DNA of 35,951 nt from Psychroflexus sp. MES1-P1E (GTDB taxonomy: Bacteria; Bacteroidota; Bacteroidia; Flavobacteriales; Flavobacteriaceae): assembly GCF_002836055.1 (NCBI RefSeq), contig NZ_PJBS01000149.1, positions 1 through 35,951 on the forward strand. The letters run 5' to 3'. Positions 15,959 to 23,659 of the stretch are shown piece after piece. The notes under the pieces were generated by a model that was given only the letters and a program-made list of their open reading frames with translations, searched no databases and was not told the origin of the DNA. The position numbers and the translations under genes are program-made. Every line of letters begins with the position of its first letter. Within the stretch, counting starts at the first letter, position 1.

Positions 15959-16403
15959 CAATTTTTGGGGGATGTTAACTGTGGGTTATTTATTAGACCT
16001 TCTTCTTCTAAAATTTATAGACAGCCATAAAGTTTTGATTATGGCAATAGTTTCCTCCATTATATGCCTGATACTAGCTTTGACTGGCACAAGCACTATT
16101 GCTTTAATTGCCTTTCCTCTCTTTGGATTATTCATATTGGTCATGTGGTCTATCATATTCTCACTTGCTTTAAATTCAGTTAAATAAAATCATGGAGCGT
16201 TATTTGGAATTTTATGCACTGGAATTGACAGTGGAACGATTTTTCCTTTCATAGTTGGGTAGATTGGAGAGATATTGACATCAAGGGCAGGCTTATTTTT
16301 TTTAATTCTACCATTAACTTTCGTTCTATCTATTGGGTTTTGGTCTAAACCAATAATTAATAATAAAACGATAAAGCTGAAAAAACAAAAAAATGTAATA
16401 TGA
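15959..16403 (+). pseudogene. C-terminal remnant of a sugar MFS permease (FucP/GluP-like)
   Basis: The frame continues directly from the fnr remnant: NFWGMLTVGYLLDLLLLKF, then hydrophobic helices and the MWSIIFSLALNSVK segment. This resembles the C-terminal third of fucose/glucose-galactose-type MFS transporters. A TAA at 16185-16187 interrupts the reading frame just before a recognisable HGALFGILCTGI segment, and a TAG lies at 16260-16262 where Trp would be expected (VG-stop-IGE). The frame ends at TGA 16401-16403, overlapping the ATG of the ROK kinase by two bases, the remains of translational coupling. The N-terminal two thirds of the permease are gone. The join lies near 15954-15966, where CAATTTT occurs twice and could have guided the deletion. 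Confidence 0.8.
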
Positions 16404-17245
16404 TGGAATTAGTGGGTGTTGATATTGGAGGTTCAAATTTAAAAGCAGGGAAAATTGTAAATGGGAAGATTGAAAAAAAATCAATGAAATCTGTTTCAAA
16501 AAATGCAACTTATAATCAGGTCTTAAATGATTTGTTTGCTTGCATAGATGAGGTTATAACTCCGAATACAAAAAGAATTGGGATAGGTGTTCCTTCAATT
16601 GTGGATATTTCAAAAGGAATAGCCTATGATGTTCAAAATATACCAGCATGGAAGTTAGTCCCCTTGAAGGAATTAATTGAAGAACGTTATGGAATACTGG
16701 TTTATTTAAATAATGATGCTAATTGTTTTGCTTTAGGAGAAAAAATTTATGGTAAAGGACTCCCCTATAAAAATTTTGTTGGCCTTTCTCTCGGGACAGG
16801 GATAGGAATGGGTATTATTATAAATGACTCTTTATATAGTGGCGTTTTATGCGGAGCGGGGGAAATTGGAATGGTCTCTTATAAAGAGAGTATAATAGAG
16901 AACTATGCGAGCAGCTTTTTCTTTATTCGAAAGTATGGTTTGCACCCAATAGAAGTTTTTGAACGCGCAGAAAAAGGTGAAGCCAAATCAATAATTGCTT
17001 TTCAAGATTTTGGTTTTCATTTGGCCGAGGCAATTAAGACAATCCTGTATCTCTATGCACCAGAAGCTATATTAATTGGAGGCTCAATAAGTAAAGCTTA
17101 CAAATATTTTCAGGAGTCCTTACAAACAAATTTAAAATCTTTCCCTTACAAAAAACAAATAGAAAATTTAAAAATTGAAGTCTCAACAAATCAGGGATCA
17201 CCTATTCTAGGTGCGGCGGCTTTATGTCTTCAAGAAAAAAATTAG
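16400..17245 (+). CDS. ROK-family sugar kinase
   Basis: A 281-aa kinase of the ROK family (cytosolic sugar kinases). The phosphate-binding loop VGVDIGGSNLKAG is at residues 5-17, the catalytic Asp106 lies in NNDANCFALGE, the second phosphate loop is GLSLGTGIGMG, and the adenosine segment is ILIGGSISKAY. The Cys-rich zinc motif of many ROK proteins (CxCGxxGC) is absent; the equivalent region reads GAGEIGMVSYKESIIENYASS. Full length with no internal stop, so it may still be expressed. It once formed an operon with the broken sugar permease upstream (overlapping start and stop) and the broken lyase-like gene downstream. The substrate is not determined. Conservation here may simply mean decay has not reached it. 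Confidence 0.88.
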   Translation: MMELVGVDIGGSNLKAGKIVNGKIEKKSMKSVSKNATYNQVLNDLFACIDEVITPNTKRIGIGVPSIVDISKGIAYDVQNIPAWKLVPLKELIEERYGILVYLNNDANCFALGEKIYGKGLPYKNFVGLSLGTGIGMGIIINDSLYSGVLCGAGEIGMVSYKESIIENYASSFFFIRKYGLHPIEVFERAEKGEAKSIIAFQDFGFHLAEAIKTILYLYAPEAILIGGSISKAYKYFQESLQTNLKSFPYKKQIENLKIEVSTNQGSPILGAAALCLQEKN

Positions 17246-17679
17246 CAGTAATAAAAAAAATATTTTTATTACTGCTCGTCTAGATATTTATAGGTGTGGG
17301 CAGGGCTCAGGTGCGAAAAAAAATATCAATAAATATTGGAGGTGTGCCCATTACTATGGGAATTCTTTTTCCTGAAGATGCGTTAAAATGTATTAATAAT
17401 GTTAGATTATTTAATTCTCAAGGGAAGAAGATTCCGGTCCAAACAACAGAGGTTACTACTTTGCTGCCTTCAAGCCCAAATATGAAATGGGCTTGGATTA
17501 TTTTTTTTTAGAAGAATCTTCAAGTGATACACTTGAATTCGGTCCTGATGTTTCACACAAATTATTCCCTGAGCGTATTGTTTCAGAGAATAACATGAGA
17601 CTTCAAGGAGGCATTTCGGTCAACACAGATCCTTTGCACTTTACCATTGATAAAAAAGAGAGCGGCTTTCTGGATCAGG
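17224..17679 (+). pseudogene. Truncated exo-rhamnogalacturonan-lyase-like (YetA/PcRGLX) gene
   Basis: The ATG at 17224 overlaps the ROK kinase end and starts a typical signal peptide, broken by TAG at 17281-17283. The frame then reads RAQVRKKISINIGGVPITMG, with a beta-rich RIFT-barrel-like N-terminal domain as in YetA-like lyases. At a run of nine T (17501-17509) the frame shifts, and homology continues as FFLEESSSDTLEFGPDV. Sequence resembling the family extends to SGFLDQ at about 17679 and then stops, so roughly 150 of an expected several hundred residues remain. Three independent lesions make this a dead gene. Family assignment is from memory of the N-terminal motif and is moderately sure. 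Confidence 0.65.
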
Positions 17680-18157
17680 AGCATCTGCCTTTTTCCCTCA
17701 TTGATCTGGATTTTAGACAACTCAGATAAGTTTTGCTTCAATTCTGAAATGCGTTGGTTTAAAAGGTCTTTTTGCTTAAATTTTGACTTGATATAAGTGT
17801 TTCTAAAGTCTTTAAAATCTCAAGATTATTCTTAAGCTCCTTAAAAATCTTGTTTTTATTTTCAGTTAGCCTTGTTAACTCATATCTCGAGATCAACTCC
17901 CCTATCTCTTGGTTTGTCTCTTTGTTTTGCCTCGCATAATAGATCGAGTCCACGAAAGCTATCGCTAGTTCTTTAGTATGGAAGGCTTCCGACATTTCAA
18001 AAATCAAACCTGTAGCTACAAGTCTATCTTCATAAATAGTAACAACCGAATCCTTAACTCAAATAAAAATATTTCTATCGATTAAATTTGTTAAAACGAT
18101 AATAACAAAAACCATTAAAATACCTAGAACCCCTTTCAGTATATTATAAAAACCCAT
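17680..18157 (-). pseudogene. Broken four-helix-bundle (4HB_MCP-type) membrane sensor gene
   Basis: On the minus strand an ATG at 18157 opens MGFYNILKGVLGILMVFVII, a transmembrane start, but TGA at 18059-18061 interrupts it where an Arg codon (CGA) is likely original. The frame goes on as VKDSVVTIYEDRLVATGLIFEMSEAFH and a long charged coiled coil, ending early at 17759. In another frame the sequence resumes as SKFKQKDLLNQRISELKQNL and KIQINEGKRQM, the usual continuation of this sensor module, down to about 17682. There it abuts the truncated YetA-like gene. One nonsense codon, one frameshift and a 3' truncation are therefore visible. Confidence 0.65.
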
Positions 18158-18448
18158 AGAAAATCTTATATTAATAACAAATTAGTCTCTATTCCACCTT
18201 ATCGATACACCTCTAAACCTCTTATAGAAAACTTTAGTTAGGATCTCATAAATGAAAAACAGCAAAGCATGAAAAAGAGGTTGGAGTGAGACGAACTGAT
18301 CTAATGATTTAAAATCTTTTCCCTATGAACTTAAAAATAAAATGATTTATCCAGTTTTATTGATCAAAAAAGATCGAAGCGATACTGGATAATGTTATTT
18401 TTAGATGCGATTCAGATATTCAAACTGAAGAGCAAAAACATAAATACT

Positions 18449-19351
18449 ATGAAGAGAATTTTATCAGAGATTTTTCAAATTGCAATAGGTATTTTCCTTG
18501 CTAGTATAGGCCTTAAAATGTTTTTACTTCCCAATGGGTTTCTAGATGGTGGTGCAACGGGTATTGCAATTTTACTGAGTGAACTTTTCGATATTGATAT
18601 TTCCTTTTTCCTCATACTTGTCAGTATTCCATTCCTCACTTTAGCATGGTTTAGCTTGTCTAGGCGAATTTTTATAAAATCATTAATTTCAATCCTTTTA
18701 TTAGCGGTAATCATCCATTTTGAAAACTTTGCTTCGGTCACAGAAGATAAACTTCTCATCGCAATTTTCGGCGGCCTTTTCTTAGGGGCTGGGATTGGAT
18801 TATCTATTAGAAATGGCGCTGTCTTAGACGGTTCAGAAATATTGGGAATAGTCGTAAATGAACATTTGGGAATTAGCATAGGAAGGGTCATCCTCTTTTT
18901 TAATGTGATTTTATTTGGATCTACTGCCTTGTTACTTTCTCTTGAAATAGCGATGTACTCCATATTGACTTTTATTGTTACCGCTAAGGTGATTGATGTT
19001 ATGATTGAAGGTTTTGAAGATTACGTTGGCTTAATGATTGTTTCTGAAAATACAACTTCAATTAACGAAGAGCTTATCAGGGTTGTAGGAACAGGAACCA
19101 CTTTATATAGAGGATCGGAAGGTTTTGGAAAAAGAGGTCTTCAAGCTAAAAATGATATCATCCATACAGTCATCAATAGAATTGATATCAGAAGAACATA
19201 TAATTTAATTGACTCTATAGATAAGAACGCCTTTATTATTGAATTCGATGTTAACCATATCAAAGGGGGTATTTATACAAAAGTTCTTTCTAAAGAAGGT
19301 CTGAAAAAGTTATCACCAACAAAAAATCAAGGTAATACCAAATTAAATTAA
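18449..19351 (+). CDS. YitT-family membrane protein (DUF161/DUF2179)
   Basis: From the ATG at 18449 the product is 300 aa; the frame is open from 18392, but the extra 19 residues are hydrophilic and the family start MKRILSEIFQIAIGIFLA fits better. About five or six membrane segments (roughly residues 5-190) include the family motif LPNGFLDGGATGIAILLSE and the repeat-like LGAGIGLSIRNGAVLDGSEIL. A C-terminal soluble domain of about 85 residues (DYVGLMIVSEN to the end) matches DUF2179. The function of the family is unknown. The last residues (GNTKLN) and the stop codon are encoded by the left end of dispersed repeat copy B, so the original C-terminus was probably replaced by the insertion. Confidence 0.9.
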   Translation: MKRILSEIFQIAIGIFLASIGLKMFLLPNGFLDGGATGIAILLSELFDIDISFFLILVSIPFLTLAWFSLSRRIFIKSLISILLLAVIIHFENFASVTEDKLLIAIFGGLFLGAGIGLSIRNGAVLDGSEILGIVVNEHLGISIGRVILFFNVILFGSTALLLSLEIAMYSILTFIVTAKVIDVMIEGFEDYVGLMIVSENTTSINEELIRVVGTGTTLYRGSEGFGKRGLQAKNDIIHTVINRIDIRRTYNLIDSIDKNAFIIEFDVNHIKGGIYTKVLSKEGLKKLSPTKNQGNTKLN

Positions 19352-19542
19352 TACTCTCGTACGAATACATTGAATCATACTTGGACCCAGCTCAACACAG
19401 GTTTTTAGATTTATTGAATTAAAAAATAATAGGCATAGCCTTAGTTACGGTAATTATTTTTGATAAAAAGCAGGTGAAAAAAGTCTGTGCCGAATTTGTT
19501 TCTGTAAAACGATTTATTGCGACATTATAAATTTAATTTGGT
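19333..19542. mobile_element. Dispersed inverted-repeat element, copy B (about 210 bp)
   Basis: Left end TAATACCAAATTAAAT (19333-19348) and right end ATTTAATTTGGT (19531-19542) are inverted repeats. The right part (19449-19542) shares long blocks with copy D at the window end: GGTAATTATTTTTGATAAAA, AAGCAGG and ACGATTTATTGCGACATTAT. B carries about 27 extra bases (near 19480-19508) between these blocks. There is no coding capacity. Size, terminal repeats and copy number fit a miniature inverted-repeat element, although no parent transposase is in the window and no target duplication is certain. Confidence 0.6.
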
Positions 19543-19627
19543 GCGAATCATCTTAACAACCATAAAAATAGACATCAAGACCCCAATTAAAAAACTGCTT
19601 TACTGCTTATTTTTTTTATGCCTGCCT

Positions 19628-21094
19628 CTATTTTAAAACTTCAGGAAAACTCAAACTGTCCAAACCAAAAACGACCGGCATATAATAGTATACCGCCAGT
19701 GTGATCACAATAATAGAGATGATATTCATCAGGAAGCCTTTCTTAACCATGTCCGAAACTTTAAGGTAGTTGGACCCAAACACAATAGCGTTTGGAGGGG
19801 TGGCCACTGGCAACATAAAAGCACAGGAGGCGGATAAGGTTACTGCAAACATCACTAAAAAGGGATGCATGTCGAAGCTAAGTGCTACAGGAGAAAGAAT
19901 TGGAAGCAACATGGCTGTAGTCGCCAAATTGGAAGTCACTTCTGTAAGGAAATTAACCAAGGTCGCTACCAAGAGCATAAAAACAATCAGGCTTAAGCCT
20001 TCAAATAACGTAATTTGAGTAGCGATCCAATTTGCTAGGCCTGTTTCTGTAAAGCCTTTGGCCAAAGCCATACCTCCACCGAAAAGGATGATAATTCCCC
20101 ACGGTATTTTTACAGCCTCTTTCCACGTTAATAGTTTCTTTCCGCTTTCTCTGGAAGGAATTAAAAATAGTAACATTGCTGCACATATTGCTATTATGGT
20201 ATCATCAAGACCTGGAATTAGCTTTTCCAATAGCCCTCTGAATATCCAACCCAAAGCAGCAAAAAGAAAAACCAGTCCAACGACTTTTTCTTCGTATGAA
20301 AACTCCCCCAATTTAGAAATCATGTTTTTTATTTGGTTTTTGCCAACGGTAAATTTGGTGTGTTTTAACTTAAATGCTACTAGCGTTAAATATTTCCAAC
20401 ATATAAAAAGTAAAATCAAGGACACTGGTAAGGCAAAAATCATCCATTCAAAAAAGCTAATTTTAATGGCATAGGTGTTTTCTAAAACTCCAGCCAAGAC
20501 CAAATTAGGCGGTGTTCCAATAAGCGTAGCAAGCCCACCAATCGATGCACTATAAGCGATAGAGAGCATCAACGCCTTTGAAAAATTAGATGTCGATTTA
20601 TCTTCACTTTGGTTTTGCTCTTCGATTTGGTTAGCTATAGCAATAGCGATAGGAAGCATCATCACGGTAGTAGCAGTATTTGAAATCCACATCGATAAAA
20701 ATGCGGTGGATAACATAAACCCTAAAATTAAATAAGAAGCTTTCGAGCCAATTGCATTTATGATGTGAAGTGCGATTCTGCGGTGTAAATTCCATCGCTC
20801 TATAGCTGCTGCTAAAATAAAACCCCCTAAGTACAAAAACACAAATTTATGTCCATACTGAGCCGTGGTTTCAGAAATGGTAAGTATATCAAAAATAGGA
20901 AATAATATAATTGGCAAAAGTGCAGTCACCGCAATAGGAACAACTTCAAAAACCCACCAAATTGCCATCCAAACAGTAATACCCAATAGCATAAAAGCAA
21001 CCGGATTTAAACCTTCTGGTGGTTCGATACATTGAAATAGTACAAAGGCTAAAGGGCCTAAGAGTTTAAAGATATATGGTTTTGATTTTTGCAA
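19628..21094 (-). CDS. DASS-family sodium-coupled carboxylate/sulfate symporter
   Basis: A 488-aa transporter of the SLC13/DASS type with about 11-13 helices. Both family SNT motifs are present: WISNTATTVMMLPIA (about residues 138-152) and TEVTSNLATTAMLLPI (about 385-400), which form the cation and substrate sites. GTPPNLVLAG and PVATPPNAIVFG are also typical. Family members import dicarboxylates such as succinate, malate or aspartate, or sulfate. It is the last gene of the minus-strand series, 124 bases after the esterase gene, so it may belong to the same operon or have its own promoter. With DcuC and IadA nearby, a C4-dicarboxylate is the likely substrate. Confidence 0.92.
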   Translation of the reverse strand: MQKSKPYIFKLLGPLAFVLFQCIEPPEGLNPVAFMLLGITVWMAIWWVFEVVPIAVTALLPIILFPIFDILTISETTAQYGHKFVFLYLGGFILAAAIERWNLHRRIALHIINAIGSKASYLILGFMLSTAFLSMWISNTATTVMMLPIAIAIANQIEEQNQSEDKSTSNFSKALMLSIAYSASIGGLATLIGTPPNLVLAGVLENTYAIKISFFEWMIFALPVSLILLFICWKYLTLVAFKLKHTKFTVGKNQIKNMISKLGEFSYEEKVVGLVFLFAALGWIFRGLLEKLIPGLDDTIIAICAAMLLFLIPSRESGKKLLTWKEAVKIPWGIIILFGGGMALAKGFTETGLANWIATQITLFEGLSLIVFMLLVATLVNFLTEVTSNLATTAMLLPILSPVALSFDMHPFLVMFAVTLSASCAFMLPVATPPNAIVFGSNYLKVSDMVKKGFLMNIISIIVITLAVYYYMPVVFGLDSLSFPEVLK

Positions 21095-21218
21095 ATTCTA
21101 AAGGTTTAATCAACGTATTTTTGAGGTACAATTAAAAACAGCCTTGGTTTTCAAAGCTTTATCATTTTGAGAGCTTAGTAAGCTTCTATTGATCATACTA
21201 TTAAAATAAAGCATTATT

Positions 21219-22364
21219 TTATTTTTTCAATAACTTTATATAATTCTCATTTGTTTTAAGGATGTACAACCCTGAATTCAAATCTGATAAATTAATTTTT
21301 TGTGATTTTTCAAAGGTGCTAAATTCGAAGGTTTTTACAAACTGACCATGACTAGTGTAGAGCTTCACTTTTTTGAGTCTTACACTTGAATTATCAAAAA
21401 AAACGTGGTTTGATGTAGGATTGGGATAGAGATTAAAGTCTGTTTTTGATTCATATTCAGAGGAATATAAAGTTCTCATCAAAATATAAGGCAGGGCAGC
21501 GTTTGCCATTTGCTGGGCATCATGTCCTATTCCAGACTCCTCGTGCTTTTCCCAATTAAAAGCTGTATTTAGCCCTTGTGCGGTTGATTGACTCGTGCTA
21601 AAAAAATATTGACCCCTCTCTAAACGATGAATCCCTTGTTGATTATCCACAACACTATTACGCCGTAATCCTGGAGAATTAGGGTCGGTATCGTTCTGAC
21701 CTAGATGTACGATAAGCTTTTTTGAAAATGCAGTTATTAAATTGCTATTGGGCAACTGTCCGTTTAATATACCGTAAGGAAAAGACACTGTGTTTTCAGG
21801 CACCGTATACCAACCAGCGTTTGAACAAACCGCAACATCTAGTTTACTACTTGGCATATACATAATAAAGCGATGTAGAAACTGTGCGCCTCCTGAATGT
21901 CCCCATGCATTATAAACTTCTTGTGTGCCAGATATATCTGATTTTATATTCTCAAAAATGGGGTCTAAAACAGAAAACGTCCATTCGTCAGGATTGTTAT
22001 AAGTTGATAGACTTGGATTATCACCATCATCAAAAATATTAGCCATGAGGTAACCGTCGCCCAAACCAGGATAATTGGAGCTTGAAAATTCTGGTGCAAA
22101 CACCATAAAACCATTTGCATTGGCCATCGTTATCCAATAATCTCTATAGTCACTTCCATTTCTACTACTTCCATGAAAGGACATTACAATAGGCATCGTG
22201 CTAATATCGCCATTGGGGATATGATAATGAACTTCTACAGGTTGATTACTCAAGGGACCTGTAGGTGTGAATGTAAATGAACCTGTGCTATTCTGACTTA
22301 AATTTTGCCCAACAAGTTGAGCCGTCGATATCAAAACTACACTTATGAATGCTATAAATTTCAC
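21219..22364 (-). CDS. T9SS-secreted alpha/beta hydrolase (PHB-depolymerase/esterase-like)
   Basis: A 381-aa secreted enzyme. It has a signal peptide (about residues 1-19, ending QLVGQ), an oxyanion segment SFHGSSRNG near residue 63, the nucleophile elbow GHSGGAQ with Ser157, a likely acid in LGQNDTD (Asp225 or 227) and His281 in GIGHDAQQM. The fold is of the COG3509 type. From about residue 310 there is a type IX secretion sorting domain (NLYPNPTSNHVFFDNS through GLYILKTNENYIKLLKK), so the enzyme is exported to the cell surface or medium. Its start shares one base with the end of the porin gene, which implies co-translation with the peptide-utilisation operon. The real substrate is unknown. 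Confidence 0.82.
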   Translation of the reverse strand: MKFIAFISVVLISTAQLVGQNLSQNSTGSFTFTPTGPLSNQPVEVHYHIPNGDISTMPIVMSFHGSSRNGSDYRDYWITMANANGFMVFAPEFSSSNYPGLGDGYLMANIFDDGDNPSLSTYNNPDEWTFSVLDPIFENIKSDISGTQEVYNAWGHSGGAQFLHRFIMYMPSSKLDVAVCSNAGWYTVPENTVSFPYGILNGQLPNSNLITAFSKKLIVHLGQNDTDPNSPGLRRNSVVDNQQGIHRLERGQYFFSTSQSTAQGLNTAFNWEKHEESGIGHDAQQMANAALPYILMRTLYSSEYESKTDFNLYPNPTSNHVFFDNSSVRLKKVKLYTSHGQFVKTFEFSTFEKSQKINLSDLNSGLYILKTNENYIKLLKK

Positions 22365-23638
22365 TATAATGTTATGTGTAAAATGAGTTCAATTTGATGT
22401 ATAGTTTCGCCCATGGAGGGTTCAATCCTAGAGTACGAGGCTTGAACTTTTAGTGCATTTTTATAAAAATACTTAGACAGTCCAAAAGTTGTTTCGTTCA
22501 TATCAGATAATACGGAACCTAGATAATTTTCAAACTCTGCTGTAGCGGTTCCATATCTGACATCGAAGCTATACCCATTTTTTGTAATATATCCCAATTG
22601 AAAATTATAGCTATTTCCTAAGGCTAGAAATTCACTAATTTGTTGAGGTGCAAGAATTTGTGTTGCAGCGTCGTCAATAAATACTTTGTCTATACCCTCT
22701 GCTGAGGTATTGGCATATTCTGCTAAAAATGAAAAGCCTTTATACTTCATAAGTACATCTGTATAAAGTTGACTATAATCTGGAAGGCTGTTAGTCCCAT
22801 TTTCGTCAAATAAGAAAAAATCGCCATGGCTTTCGCCAGCAGCACCACTTGCCCCATTGTTTTGACTACCAGCGACACCAACAACAAATTTAAAAGTGTC
22901 TTCTCTTTCAAGATCCACATTAGTTAATTCATTTCCATCTTTAAAAAAACCAAGTGGGTAAAAGTCTAATCTACCTCCAATCTTCACTCCTCCAATGTCA
23001 GAATCCCTAGAGTCCTCACCAAAAGAATTTCTTCCATCGCCAGAAGTTAAGGCAGCCATGGGAGCAATTCCCATTGTATTTCCCAACTTAAATTTTGACT
23101 CTACAAAAACACCAAACTCACGACCCGTTTGCGAAAGGCTCTGGCTTAACATACTTCTACTCACAAATTGTAACCTATCTTCTCTGTAAGTCATTTCTCT
23201 GTTATTGACAAAAGTTTGTTTTTGTCCAAAGCTTATTTTTACCTGTTCTATGGGTTCATATGCTATCCATGCATCCATTAAAGGGTTGGTTAAGCTAAAA
23301 TCCAACTGGACAAAAAAGGACACTTTTTCTTTTAAGGCTGCACCACCAAATTGTAAAAACGTACGTTTGGATTTATATTGATTTACATCTTCCAAACCCT
23401 CTACTCTTTCGTTAAAATAGCCAGGTTGTAAAAACCCAGTAATGTTAAATTGGTAAGCCTCTTCATTAAAAGAAAAGTTCAAACCGTTTCCTAAGCTATA
23501 CGACGCTTTGTTTCTTTCAGTTTCAGTTTCCGAACCTGTTTCTTCTTCTTCAATTTCTTCTTGTGCATAACCTGAGCTAGCACTACCTATACAGCATACA
23601 AGAATAAAAAATTGAATTGTGTTTATTAATCGTTTCAT
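22364..23638 (-). CDS. Outer-membrane porin, OprO/OprP-like (first in a pair)
   Basis: A 424-aa beta-barrel protein with signal peptide (about residues 1-25, ending SGYAQ), a short Glu/Thr-rich linker and a barrel with many alternating strands. ITGFLQPGYF marks the first strand, and FGQKQTFVNNREMTYREDRLQFV is the conserved porin O/P-type strand region. The final strand ends in a hydrophobic HITL, not the usual aromatic residue. It lies between the M14 carboxypeptidase (21 bases upstream) and the esterase-like gene (one-base overlap). A paralogue lies at 25191-26588; both keep the KISFGQK/ELIFGQR core. It is probably an uptake pore for peptides or carboxylates. Confidence 0.85.
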   Translation of the reverse strand: MKRLINTIQFFILVCCIGSASSGYAQEEIEEEETGSETETERNKASYSLGNGLNFSFNEEAYQFNITGFLQPGYFNERVEGLEDVNQYKSKRTFLQFGGAALKEKVSFFVQLDFSLTNPLMDAWIAYEPIEQVKISFGQKQTFVNNREMTYREDRLQFVSRSMLSQSLSQTGREFGVFVESKFKLGNTMGIAPMAALTSGDGRNSFGEDSRDSDIGGVKIGGRLDFYPLGFFKDGNELTNVDLEREDTFKFVVGVAGSQNNGASGAAGESHGDFFLFDENGTNSLPDYSQLYTDVLMKYKGFSFLAEYANTSAEGIDKVFIDDAATQILAPQQISEFLALGNSYNFQLGYITKNGYSFDVRYGTATAEFENYLGSVLSDMNETTFGLSKYFYKNALKVQASYSRIEPSMGETIHQIELILHITL

Positions 23639-23659
23639 ATCGATTTCGTTTTATTGCGC

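Noticed and set aside
18158-18448. Possible remnant coding sequence before the YitT gene
   Set aside because: Short open stretches are present in two frames but I could not match them to any family.
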